DNA of 64,000 bases from Blastocystis sp. Blastoise (Eukaryota; Sar; Bigyra; Opalinata; Blastocystidae), in contig JBBPEB010000030.1 of assembly GCA_039096225.1 (NCBI GenBank), positions 981,001 through 1,045,000 on the forward strand, given 5' to 3'. Within the stretch, counting starts at the first letter, position 1; each line of letters opens with the position of its first letter. The notes beneath the pieces were generated by a model that did no database searches, was not told the origin of the DNA, and was given only the letters and a program-made list of their open reading frames with translations. The translations under genes and the position numbers were made by a program. Below are positions 16,801 through 31,806 of this stretch, one piece after another.

Positions 16801-19800
16801 AGACATAATCGTTGATAAAAACCAGTATAATAAAGAGGACATGATGAATAAGCATATTGTCCATCAGCAACAGTTGAGAATCCATCCGTAGCATTACAAA
16901 GAAGCGTTGGTTTGGTGATCCAAAGATTCCATTCCGAAAGTTGTAAATATCCTTGTTCTTGAGCAGAATATTCATCGAAATCTATGTTATTACATTCTGT
17001 TATACTTAATTTATAGATATTATATGGTTGGGAAGTATATATATTAAATTCTTTAGATTGATAATATTCAGTCCATGTTATATTATATCTTGTATCTAAG
17101 AGTATATATTGATTTCCATCAATAGAAGCAGACAGTGTCCATGCCGAAGGATGACGATGATTATAACGATATCCTACACTTATACTATAATGATTTATAT
17201 ATTCTAGTCGATTCTTCTCATAACTATATATATATTGTGCACCAACACATCGAGGTCCAGAGACGAGAACTGTGAATATATTACGATCTGTAAGACTGTC
17301 TAGGGTAGGAAGAGTGTAATATATATCACTAGTCATTGTTCCTTTAAATGAACGAAACATATAATGATCTACTAAACGTAATACAAAGAGATAAGGAATA
17401 GTATAAGTATAGGAAGTAGTTGAAGTACTAGTAATAATAGTAGCATTATTCTTTGTAGTATTAGTAGTAGTAGTAATAGGAATCGAAGAAGATGATGAAG
17501 AAGATGAAGAAGATGAAGATGAATAAGATGAATAAGATGAAGATGATGGTGAAGATGAAGAAGATGATGTTCTTAGAAAATGAGTTTGATTATGATTTCT
17601 GGATTGTTTATAGATTTTAGATTGTTCATTTGAAGTAACTTCATATGTTTGAATCATAATAGAATTCTGACCAGAATGAAGAGAAAACATAGATAAAGGA
17701 AATGTAGATCGGAAATGATTACATAAATTAGGATACGTTGAAGGTATATAAGTAGAACTTCCAGAAGAAGAAGAAGAAGAAGAAGAAGAAGAAGAAGAAG
17801 AAGAAGAAGAAGAAGAAGATGAACTATTAGATTTATCTTTTTGATCATTAATATAAATAAGATCTGCACAATAAGGATTACTAGTATAAGAGTTCATAGT
17901 ACTACTATCATAAACTAACTGTTGATTTATATAGATACGGATTTCTTTAAAGCATTCCATATTTAATTGAATACCTGCATAAGTATTAAGAATAGTATCT
18001 GTAACTAGAAATGTTGTATGATAATATTGATATAATTGAGAAGAAGAAGGTAATTGAACTAAAGAATAAGAATTCCATTGAGGTATGAATATTTCCCATG
18101 ATTCTGGAGGTATTACTTGTGAAATATCTTGATAATCCCATAGTACTTGGAATGTATACACTAAATAACGAGTATTTAAATAAATAGTTTTATTTGTTCT
18201 TCCTTCTTCTAAAGTACCACTATATTTGATACTTCGATCTACATATATATAATAAACACTATCTACCCATCCTAACGTATCTCCATTATAACCGATTGTA
18301 ACAGTATAGAGGGAGGGGCGAACACAGTACGTAAATGTCTGTGTACTATAATTAGGGTTATTCTTGATATTAGCTATATATACATCAGTATCATACATAT
18401 CTTGAAATAGAAAGAAAGAAGAACTACCTCTTGATCCATGAACAAAAGATAGACTAATATAAGTATAAGGATAAATACAACTAACTATAGTTAAAGAGAA
18501 AGTGACAGAGGATGTTTGATTGAATAAATCCACACCTGTAAGTGTATATATAGTTTTAGGTAATAAAGAAGAGGGTGTACCAGAGAGAATTCCTGTAGAA
18601 CTATCAAATAAAAGGAAAGAAGGAGGAGAAGGAGAAAGAGTAAAAGAAGTATAATAATCTGTAGGAGATAACGTATATATAGGAAGTAAAACATCTACAA
18701 TAGCTGTAATATTTTGAGTATCTATAGAAAGAGGAGGAATACTAAGAAGAGATAAATCTTCAAGGAAAAATTCTATTTGTGCAACTACATAAGCATTTTC
18801 AATTCCTTCTTGAAGATTCTTAATGAATTCAATATCTATAGATATAGGTCGAAGATTCGATACAGAAATGAAAAAGCATCTTCTTTCATTTGGTTTTGAC
18901 CAGTATATATTATTAATAGAAGATACTAAAACTCGTTGAGATATAGATGTATATGAGAAATAAAGATTCCAAGAGACAGGTTGAAAATGACGATAATAAT
19001 CACCATTATATATACAATATTTATTAATAGTTTCAATACGATTCGAAGGGAATTTGATAGTAATTCTTTGTTTATCTCCATAAGTGGATATAGGAGCATA
19101 CCAACCTGTTTGAATATTATGATCAAATGCATATATAGCATGATTCCCTAAGTTATTCTCATCTAAATCTGTATATATAGATAAATTATCATAATAATCT
19201 TGACTATTTGAATAAGAATCATCAAAAGAACTTAATGAGCCATCTATATTATCATAAGGATCATCCGTAGAATCCGATATAGTCTCTAGGGAAATAAGAT
19301 CATTATCAGTATTATTATCATCATTATTATTATCATTTGATATATCATTATTATTATCATTTGATATATCATTATTATTATCAATATTATTATCATTATT
19401 ATCATTATTATTATCATTACTTTTATCATTATTATCATTATTATTATCATTACTTTTATCAATATTATTATCATCATTTGATATATCATTATTATAAAAG
19501 TATTTCATGGTATTATTAACACGATTTCTATTCTTATATCCATCTACATTATAATTAAATAATATAAAAGGATTAGATGATGAAGATATATTATTATATA
19601 TATATATATTCCTATTTCTGTTAGGAGATGCTCCTAAACACGAATTCTTATTCATATATTTAGAAACATATATATCTTTAGACTCAATAGTATTTATATT
19701 TAAAATATCCTTCTTCTCCTCTTTCTCTTCATTATTCTTATCCTTTATTATTTCATGTAATTTACGATTATTTCCTTGCCTATTTGCTAAATATACAGTA

Positions 19801-22800
19801 TTCACAGAATGTGAACTTTCTAAACTTGATGAAAATGTAGCATCCATAGCACGTGAGCATGCTGAACTACTTGCCATATTCCAAATAACAAGATCAAATG
19901 GAATAGTATTTCCAAGGGAAAAAGAAGACATAGAAAAATGTATACCTAAAACATTCATAGCATTTGGATCAATAGAATCAAATCCACCTGTAAATTGCCA
20001 CGTTTTAATTGGATACATAGAAGTCTCCGTACTTGATATATTGTACGAATAGAATAGATTTCCATTTATATATAGTTCATAACTTCCAATTTCAAAGAAT
20101 AAAAGTCTCCATCCATGCATAAATAATGATGTATAAGGTCGAAATGTATAACGAAAGTATATATTCATTGCTTGAACCTTTTTATATTGAGATACTCTAT
20201 AATTGCTCCAATTTGAAAGTGTATAATTACTTGAATACCAAGGAGTATCAAGTGAACTATTTGTTTGTATATATTTCCATGAAGAAACAGGAGATATATC
20301 CATATGTGGATTAAACCAATAACTCTCATTACTATATGTTAATTTCGATATAGATAATACTTTAGCATAACGAGTAGCATTATAATATAAATATAAATCT
20401 AATCTTGAAGTAAGAGACCAAGGTTGATCTGATTTATGAAATAATTTCAAATAATGAGGAAATCCATCTATACAGATCTCATATCCTTGTGAAATAGCCA
20501 TATCATTACCATAACGACGAAATAGAAGACGATCATCATATGCATATAATTCCCATCCTTCATCAATAGAAGTAAATGAATTATATTTATTGATTTGAAT
20601 ATAAGCCATATAGGGTTGAGCACAATCTATAGAGAAAACAGTCAGTATATAATGTAGTATATACATGGAAAAGAAAACTTATTATATAATAATAATAATA
20701 ATTATTATTATTATATAATAATAAATTATGATGATAATAATAAATTAAATAATAATAATAATTTAAATAATAATAATAAATAATAATAAATAAACAATAA
20801 ATAAATATATACACATAAGATAAAAGTTGATCGTGAAAGTTGAGTTTTCACCCGTATTAGCGTTTGTAGCAGTAATTATATATTGAGTTTGTGTTCCATA
20901 ACTACCGGATCCCTCAATTTTACCGTTACGAGTATCAAATGTATATGTAGCAACAGGTAATATAGATTGGAAGGAGAAGTTATAAAAATCGGTAGTAACT
21001 GGTTCTACATAGAAATAGGAGGGAGCTATGATTTGATAGTAATCCGTAGGATATAATAAAGAAGAACCATAGAGAGTATGATTGAAGATATAGAAGTAAA
21101 TAGAAGAAAGAGAAATAGGGGTGGCTGAGGCTAAGGATGAAAGAATTGTAATAGAAAGAATATATATTTAACTACTTATATATTATATTATAAATAAAAA
21201 AATAATCATATGAATAATTGTTAATATTTATTATTTAAAGAAAATAGTTCATAATACATATATATATTTAAATAGAGCAAAATAATAATATAGAAGAAAC
21301 AAATTAACTATATATATATATATATATATAATAAATACTGAAAACGAACTTAAAATATCTGAGAAAACGTTTATTGCTATGCATATAGAATGTTCTGGAA
21401 ACGGTGAAATACTGGTCATAACGATGATCTAGTAGAGTCCATGTAACAGAATCACGTGATCCGTACAGAATCCAATTAAGTGATTGGTCAGGGGTTTGGT
21501 GAGATGAACTCATTATCGAGTAACGATTAATAATATCATATCTAAAGAATAGTATATAGTATTATATGTATAAATATATAATTAAATCAATATGAATAAA
21601 TAATATACATTATAAGAAAAATAATGATTTTGATTATAAATAAAGAATAATCATAATAATATACCTGTTATCAGGAAAGGTGTAATACAGAGACACAGTT
21701 GTTGAATTCATAAAAGGATCCTCAGAGGGTTTGGGGGATCCGTTAAACAGATACATGCACGTGTTTGTGTTCTCAACGTTATCACTACTCCATGTGCACG
21801 ATCCTTTTGTGGATCTTAAAATATATTTCGCTATAGAAAATGTGAAAAATATATATATAGATATTTATATAATAAATACATTAATAATAATGATATAGTA
21901 AGGAAACATACAGGTATCAATATATATATAGACAGCCGCATCAAAATAATCCGATTGACTACTAGTCTCACGGGAAGCCACTATTTCATCATATTCATGA
22001 TTATTTTCATTCTCATTTGTTTGAAAAGCACGCCGATTGTCCACAGATTGTACGGATGACGTTGACAGAGGAGACGCAAAATGTTTTTCAATTCCAAAAA
22101 TGAATTCCGTTTGATGAGAATCAGTTAAATACTGAACATAACTCAATGGAAATGAAATCCTATATATATATATATATAGTTATAAGATAATTAAATATGA
22201 ATAAAATTATAAAATTATTTTAAAACCATAAAATTATTTTAAAATTATAAAATTATTTTAAAATTATAATATAATAAATAAATAAATATATATATATAAT
22301 ATAAATACTGTACAAAGTCTCCTGTTGATGAGTAAGAGACACCACCATGAGAAGGAGTAATCTGAATTGTACTATATATAATATAATATATATTATAATA
22401 TAATAATAATAATATAATAACAACAGCATAGAATCATAACTATATCATAAAATAATGAATAGAATAATTATAATATACATATATACTCATTAATAAGATA
22501 TCGAAATATTTCTTTCCCATTAATATAGAGTAGAAACGAAGAATCACTTAGAATTCCCATGGTTATTAGGAATAGTGAAGGAATAGAGGCTAATGAGAAT
22601 GCATGACGGTAATATCGCGTTATTGCTGTGGGAGAACTGAAATCCCCGCGAATAGATGTTTGCCAGAGAGAGGTATCATTAGTTACAGAGGAAGGAATAG
22701 ACCAGTTGGGATCGTATTGAGGGATATCTGTATACTGCCATTCACTTATGGGAGGGATAACAAAGGATACTATATATATATATATATATTTGGTATAGTA

Positions 22801-23478
22801 TACAATAGACAACTATGGGTACCATTTATAAAAATAAACATTTTTTTTAAATATAAAATACACATAATATTCATTTAAAAAAAATGAAATAATTGTCACA
22901 TATTAAAATTTTAAAAAATATATATTAATTAAAAGATATAATTTAAATAACTAAATATTTACCATAGAATGTTTCTTGTTTCTTATAATGACTTCTTGTA
23001 GCATCAAATGGTATTGTAGTAGAAAAGAATTCATAAGTATTTAATAAAAATGAAAGACTAGCATAATTATCTTCATAAGAACCCCATCCATCTCCATAAC
23101 TAGATTTATTATATACATATAGCTTATAAAAAAATATAATATTTAAAAATAAAACGATAGCTAACTAGCTTACCTATCAAACATATATAATGTATATTTT
23201 GTAAACGTCTTCATACAGAATGATACGATTTTTCTAGTACCAGCAACATCCTGAACTGATCCAATTCCATTATAGACAAATGTTCCATAAGAAGCATCAT
23301 TTTCATATAGAGACCAAGTTTCTTCAACTGGATTTCCATCAAATAATTTGATTGAGTCTACAATAACTTCATCTGGATTACAGGTTAAAGAAGCGACTTG
23401 AGAAATACAGAACAACAGAATGAACGACAATTTCCATATATTCATCATATTATATAAAAAGGAAATTGTGCGTCTCAT
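13815..23478 (-). CDS. Giant single-pass surface protein with discoidin-like, Ig-like (He_PIG) and Cys-rich modules
   Basis: Ten exons join to 2,780 residues: 23174-23478, 22963-23099, 22487-22769, 22309-22371, 21912-22159, 21665-21830, 21339-21541, 20813-21130, 15033-20626, 13815-14840. The N terminus is a signal peptide (WKLSFILLFCISQVASLTC). A Cys module follows, ending in the motif YTLYMFDSYGDGW, then a beta-rich module with LYINGKEIFRY, a discoidin/F5-8C-like segment (LNWILYGSRDSVTWTLLDHR), and a long array. In the array, further discoidin-like segments (HPSAWTLSASIDGNQYILLD) and Ig-like repeats with the signature LPxGI...TGxIxGxP alternate with four-Cys modules of the form C..W.ET..G...C...G...C...W...C. 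A membrane span lies at about residues 2,647-2,673 (IIIISLLALLFFILLIILNY), followed by a Ser/Pro-rich cytoplasmic tail of about 105 residues. Such modules bind carbohydrate or other surface proteins, so adhesion or recognition is the likely role. It is paralogous to the gene at 57233. Confidence 0.85.
17761..17822 (-). repeat. Poly-Ser tract coded by TCT triplets
   Basis: GAAGAA triplets on the + strand read TCT (Ser) on the coding strand within the giant surface protein. A second, mixed Ser/Tyr tract lies at about 17480-17570. Both stay in frame and probably form linkers between extracellular modules. Confidence 0.85.
19310..19500 (-). repeat. Asn/Asp-rich low-complexity linker (AATGATAAT-type repeats)
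   Basis: Trinucleotide-based repeats encode alternating Asn, Asp, Ile and Ser residues within the largest exon of the giant surface protein. The repeat gives long open frames in several registers on both strands, but only the Asn/Asp frame is continuous with flanking domains. Confidence 0.8.
22196..22275 (-). repeat. Short tandem repeat in intron 4 of the giant surface gene
   Basis: About three copies of a roughly 19-22 nt unit (ATAAAATTATTTTAAAATT-like) lie inside the intron between 22309 and 22159. Nothing coding is seen here. Confidence 0.65.
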
Positions 23479-24587
23479 CTATTGAATAGGTAATCAATGT
23501 AGTCCAAATAAAGAAAAAGAGAAATGGAATAATCTACAAGAAAAGAAATTGTTTTGATTGTTTGAAAGTTTAAACTCAAATATTTTTACATGAATACCAT
23601 AAAAATTAAAATTACCGTGAATAAGAAGTATTATCTTTGGACTGTGTGATGACGACATTACTCCTATAAAGGAATGTTCAAACATTCCATTTATTCTTTA
23701 AATTGAACTTTAGTTATATATGAATTGCTTTTTTTGAATTTATATATCATACATCATATATAAGTTTTTGCTAATTCTTCATTAAAATTTTCAATTATAT
23801 ATAAAAATGCATAGAGAACATTGTTCTTTGATTCCACATTAAAATCAACTATTTTATATTTATTCATTATATAATTATGATTCTCGTTTACTCTAATTTA
23901 TTCAAGATAATGTTTCATTTAAGTAAAATTATGTTAGAAGATTCTTGTAGGTAAGTTGCGTTTTTCAGAATAGTCGATATATACGAATGATGTGATCATT
24001 TTGAATCATTATGATGAATTTTTGTTTTTCATAAAGATATTCAATGTTTTCAATACTTTTCAGATATTTATAACAGATTCAAACACAATAAATAATAAAA
24101 AAGGAAGAGATTTTAATTGATTCATTTCATAAAATCAATTATTTATATATAATTCTAATGAATTTAAGAATTTTATATATATACATAATGTTATCACAAC
24201 CTTAATTTGTTTTTAGATACTATTTTTTTATAAAAATGTTCAAATGGGAGTTGACAGATTCTGACTGTATTTTGAGAATACTCATATTGTTTAACTTATA
24301 TCTTGGTAGTTTCCAAGGATTCATATAGAGTCTAAGAAATTTTTTATTTTAAAAATTAGTCTGATTTTTCTATTGAAAAGTGTAGTATCTTATTCATTAA
24401 ACCCAGTAATATAATGAATTCTTATTATAAATATATCAATATACGAAATGAATGTAAAAAGGATCACTTTTTAAAATTGTAAACAAAACCAAATAATCAT
24501 GAAAATAAAAGAAAACTCGCCCTTTTCTAAACTGGAAGTAAAAAAAAAACAATTATTTGTTTTACTAAAGTGAATATATACCCCAAA
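23479..24587. promoter_or_regulatory. Divergent promoter region (giant surface gene and ubiquitin-like gene)
   Basis: This 1,109-nt region separates two diverging start codons. It is AT-rich, with one GC-containing string (CTCGCCCTTTTC, about 24517) some 70 nt before the ATG at 24588. Minus-strand open frames near 23494-23685 have no family resemblance and no usable exon context. Confidence 0.45.
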
Positions 24588-26615
<2,028 letters not shown>

Positions 26616-27264
26616 CTAAAGATTCGTATGGACTTCTAAGAGAACAATCATCATAAACAAATAGGTTAACTATAAAAAATTGTTTGTCTTGTATTTTTAT
26701 TATTATTTTTTCTATTTTTTTTCCTTTTCTCTTAATATTCTTTTTTGTATACTATCGTAGATACACTATTTCTGGATTATTGTTATGCTTTATATGTTCG
26801 AAAGAATAATTTGTTTTTATTTCCTTTTTTATGTGTATATTTAGACAAAGACTATTTGTAAAGAGTCATTTTTTTATACTGAATTATTACCTATTAATTT
26901 TAAAAAAAAAAATTTTTTTCTTTAAAAAGATTACAAGATTATTATGAATGAATGTTTTTAATAAAATTATCTAAACAATATTATTTTAAACATATAGAAA
27001 AACAAAAATATTAAACAAAAAAATATAATTAAAAAAGAAAAATATTTCAGCAAGCAATACATAAAATTATTTTGTATATATATAATAAAAATCAATAATT
27101 AAATTACTATTTGATATATATTATAAATGATATTATCGATATATTGACATTAATATATATATTAATAAGATTGTTACAAATAATCTAATAAGCATATTAA
27201 AAATAGCATATTTATCATGATAATTCTTTAATAACTGATATATATAAATAATTATTATAGTTGT
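26616..27264. other. Convergent intergenic spacer
   Basis: This 649-nt spacer lies between the stops of the ubiquitin-like gene and asteroid-like copy A. T-rich runs follow the left gene's stop. No gene or RNA seen. Confidence 0.6.
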
Positions 27265-30200
27265 TCAATAGGCTTCATTTTCTGCTTGTATCTTTTTGAG
27301 TCTAGAAAACGATGGATTATGTTTCATAAATGCATCTAAATAATCAAATTCAAAGCTTTTATCGTCATCTGCTTTTATTAAGTTATTTATTTTATATCTT
27401 TTCATTCCATGAATATTCTTATACTTATGAATCTTTTTACTATTCATATTCTTATTTCTATTCTTATTTATACTCTTTTTATTTACACATTTATTATCAG
27501 ATTTTCCTTTATTTTTAGTATTACTACTTCTTGAGCCTTCACTCTTATTATGAGAACTATCTGCTTTACTTTTATTAGAATATATACTAGAATAGTTTGT
27601 TTCTGTCTCTTTTTCTTTTGTTTTCGAACTATTCTCATCAAATAACGTGAAACTCAATGGTAAATCCAAATAATCCCATTTCATTCGATTATCATCTATA
27701 TAATTCATAACGACACGAAACCAGTTATTAAATGATGAAGTATTCTCTCGTTCACTAGAGTGTATTATATATTATATATATATATTGATGTGAACTAAGA
27801 AATAATTTCTTATATAATCATTACTTTAAAAAGCATATATATATATACGTGAATTGAATACTACCATCTGATAATTGTAAGTAATTATAAAGAAATGCAG
27901 AAAAACACAATGGCTATATATATATATATGTTGTTTAAAGTGATTTATATAAAAAGATATAGAGAGAATGCTGAATATATAAAGTCATAGGAAATACTTC
28001 AACTTTATTATATATATGACCCAAAGAACAACAAATTGAATTCAATGTACTGTATATTACCTATTAATAAGTATTATAATCATATATAATATAATTGCTA
28101 TTTATATACAAAATATTCATCTTTTATGGCTAATAAATCTATATTGTCATTTATATAACTTGAATCTATATTAATATATATTATTATTCTTATATATCTT
28201 ATTATTTATATAATATATGTTAATATATGAATATATTTATATATATATAGATAAAAATAACTAGAAATATATACTAAGTCTTCTCACATGAGTATGTTTC
28301 ATATAATGGGCATAAGCCAAAGAATGTAGTATCTTTTTATCATATCGTATATTGTATCGACAATATAATCTATTTATAGTATTATTGTTATAAATATATT
28401 ATTAATATATAATAAATATATTATTAATATATTATTAATATATGATTAATATATAATAAATATATTATTAATATATTATTAATATATAATTAATAAATAA
28501 TGAACATATAATAAATATATAATAAATATATAATAAATATATAATTATAAATACATCAAAGATAGAGGCAATAATATTGGGAAATTTCCATGAATATCTA
28601 TATTTTCATATATATTAGTTACATTATAAATATCACAAAGATCCTTAAGTATATCTTGATCATTTTTGTTATTAATAAAATCTAGTAGAATACGAAATGA
28701 TTCAAAGAAACTATATAAATCATATTATACTAAAATATATAATGATAACTAGACTTATATATTATAAAGAAAAACTTTGACGTGAATATAAACAATAAAA
28801 CAAATAATTATTATTATGTTTTAGAACTCTATGTATACTCCATGTGATCTCCACGTGCTGGAACAACATAGATATAACCCAGATATAGATAATTAAAATA
28901 AAATCTTGTATCTCCATAAAAGTATAGAGTTATATTATACTTAAATGATAAACATGAATTTATATATATACATAAAATTTATCATCAGAAAGGCGTTGAA
29001 GATCAAAACAAAAATGAGATAGTTTTTCTATACATATTATAAATATAATGCATATATGTCAAGAAAATGAGATATATAAATAATTAAAAATCATTATTAA
29101 ATAAATCATATGGATAATAAGCATGTATATAATAAATACTAAAGAATAAGAATAATATGAATACCATCAATTATATATGAATACCATCAATTATATATAA
29201 ATACTAATAGCGTCTTCAGTAGGAAGTCGAGGAGTAATAACACCTTGAGAATTGAATAACAAAAGAAAAGGTAAGTTATTATTATAATCTTGATAGTCCA
29301 TTATAATTTTAGCTATATCTATATAGGAATAGATACATAGAGAATAGTTGAATGAATAATATTCATCATTTTATAGTTCTTTATTATCTATTTGTTATAA
29401 TATTCAAAAGGATCCATTATTATTAATCAAATAGAGATTATTATCATATAAGTTGAAATATGAATATATTTGTAACAAGAAAAGTAATTTTCTTAAAGAA
29501 TATATACTTTCTATTGACATAAATCGTGATAATTTTCTTCTAAATTTGGTTTTTGATATGTTTTTCGTATCACCAACATATAAATCAAGAGGATATTCAG
29601 GAATTGTTTTAGTATTATGTATTTTTATCTTATTCGTTATCTGTAAGATAATCATGATGAATAATAGTATTCCGTATAGAGAAGGCAAAATACACAAAAA
29701 CGAAATATATATATATACCTGTTTAGCCACACTAGTAGCAGTTTCTTTATTAGTTATATTGTATAATTCTTTAATGATTTTTTGGATATCACCTTTATTC
29801 TTATTAATAATTTGTATTAAGTCTTTTATATGGATTTGTGCTATATATATAAATTATATATAGATATACGAATGCATTTTAGTTGCTAATTCTATATTTT
29901 GTGTTAGAATAATAAATAATAAGATTAAAAATATATATATATGAATAAGAAGAAAAAGTGTAAAAAAGAAGAAAAAAAATACTATCATCTATATTAAGTA
30001 GAGATGAAGTGAATCCCGCCAAAGCTCCAAAAAGAGGGAAATATTCAATTGGAAGATTAAGACTTTTCGATACTGTTTCTGGAGAATAAACATATCGATC
30101 ATTAAAGAGCATAGCTAAATAGTATGAATTATATAATAGAAGGAGGATATATACACATATTAATTCCTGTACTTGAAAATCCATCTAATTCAGAAAAGAG

Positions 30201-30989
30201 TATAAGTCCTTTGATATCATATAAAAAGAAATCAGAATCATTAGTCAATACATAACAATTATTTTCTTTTGCATAATGTGCTATTTCTCTATATATATAT
30301 GTATATATATATATAGATCGTCGTTAAATAGAAATATATTATTTAGTAACAATTAAATATAGTATATATAGATCAATTTATTTTAACAAATATATATTAT
30401 TCTAGTTATTCGTCATCGAATCTTTATTATATGTCAATTTATTTTTATCAAATATATAGTATATATATTTGTTAGTAATCTTAAATAGAGTATAAATATA
30501 AATAACTATTAAATATAATACTTATCAATATAAATACAGATCTCCATGTCCAACGATTCGTATGACTCGGCAATTGATATTATTCTCCTTTATATATGAT
30601 GTTAAGCAATCCATAAATATAGGTATTGCATAAAGATCCATATGCATAAAAGAGCCACTTTCGTTCATTTCTTGATAGTCTATTATTATATTATTGATAT
30701 CCTGTTCCTTTCGAACAACTTTGGTGTTTTGCTTTTGATTTTTCACCATACTATCAAAAATACAGTAAACAGGATTCATTTTGTATTTCTCTAACTTGTA
30801 GAAGAAGTATTCGATTAATCGAGAAACAGCTGAATCACACATATCATATTCAAGCGGAAAAAAACTCATCAAACTGTGCATGATGTTATCACCATCGATA
30901 ACTATATCTATTTTATCGTTCTTATTTATAGCTGATGAATATTTGAAATTCTTTTTGTTAACAATACCAGAAAGGCCAAAGATACCCAT
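27265..30989 (-). CDS. Asteroid-like XPG/FEN-fold protein, tandem copy A
   Basis: Fourteen exons give 713 residues: 30538-30989, 30155-30288, 29983-30114, 29719-29840, 29508-29640, 29205-29318, 28972-29027, 28839-28939, 28555-28710, 28275-28369, 28110-28138, 27998-28060, 27849-27913, 27265-27754. The start MGIFGLSGIV matches the conserved MGIxGL opening of this superfamily. Acidic active-site segments follow in order: VIDGDNIMHS, CIFDSM, VGHGDLEIAHYAK and VLTNDSDFFLYD. This is the split XPG-N/XPG-I arrangement of asteroid proteins, which resemble structure-specific nucleases. At the third site copy B has GDGD and this copy has GHGD, so one metal-binding acidic residue may be lost. The C-terminal tail is Lys/Ser/Asn-rich and basic. 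Exon 8 carries 8 extra codons relative to copy B. The stop is TGA. The in-frame upstream Met at 31034 is less likely because it precedes the conserved start. Confidence 0.8.
28389..28554 (-). repeat. AT-rich direct/inverted repeats in an intron of copy A
   Basis: Repeated TATATTATTAATATAT and AATAAATATAT units lengthen the intron between exons 9 and 10 of copy A. The corresponding intron of copy B (33007-33067) is only about 60 nt, so the array expanded after the gene duplication. Confidence 0.7.
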
Positions 30990-31806
30990 TTCATGAAGTT
31001 TATAATTAAAGATATCTTTATATTCAGTATTCAATCAATTATATTTAAAGAAATTATGTATAAAACAAAAAAAACACTAATAACTCTGGAGAAGAACCGA
31101 ATATAAAAGTTATTAAAATATGTTATATCTTTATTATTTCTAACTTTAGGATATATATTATTAATGATTTTTCATATACACAACTAATAGATCAATATTA
31201 TTTATTTCAACTGAAAAATTGAAAACGATCAGTACAAAACAAGTTTTTCATCTTTAGAAGCTTTCGAGTCTCTTCTTTAGGAACGACAGAACAATGCGGC
31301 TAATAGGTTATTTGTGTTCAATACATAATTTAACGTCATTGTTTTATGTGAATTAAACAAGATGAGTGTTTTTTTTTCCTAGATTTGTAGTATTTGATGT
31401 TGTGTAGAGCTGTAGAGATTGTTCTTCATATTTTGATTGCTGAAAGTTGTTGATAACAAGAATTATATGAAAATGGCACAAAAAATTTAGTTATACATAA
31501 TTTGGAATATAGACAATAATTAAATAATAAAAGAATGACCTAATTAAACTATATTGCACATATTTTTCGTTAAAATGTATTAATTATATACAAAATGTAC
31601 TTAAAATTTGATTATGATTCACTAGTCTTATTAGCAAAACAGAGATTTCAAAACAATTCAAATAGTGAATAATTGGCATGATAATAATAGAATATATTTA
31701 GCAAATAAATATAATAATAAAAAAAACAGCACGTAAAAATTGAAAATAAAATAAAGAATAGAAATATATACAGAATAGGAAATAATTGAAAGTATTTATG
31801 AAGAAT
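30990..31806. promoter_or_regulatory. Spacer between tandem asteroid-like genes; promoter of copy A
   Basis: This 817-nt region lies downstream of copy B and upstream of copy A on the minus strand. It should contain the terminator/polyadenylation site of B and the promoter of A. No open frame with recognisable similarity is present. Confidence 0.5.

Noticed and set aside
8883-24528. Shared CGCCYTTTT promoter motif
   Set aside because: It is seen clearly before only two start codons (8967 and 24588); other genes in the window lack it, so it is not called as an element.
29453-29863. Plus-strand 136-residue open frame
   Set aside because: It lies antisense to exons 4-6 of asteroid-like copy A, whose spliced frame is conserved in copy B. 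The plus-strand frame has no such support.
27265-30989. Asteroid-like copy A as a pseudogene
   Set aside because: The lost acceptor near 28917 first suggested a frameshift, but an upstream AG restores the frame with eight added codons, and all other exons are open and keep their lengths.
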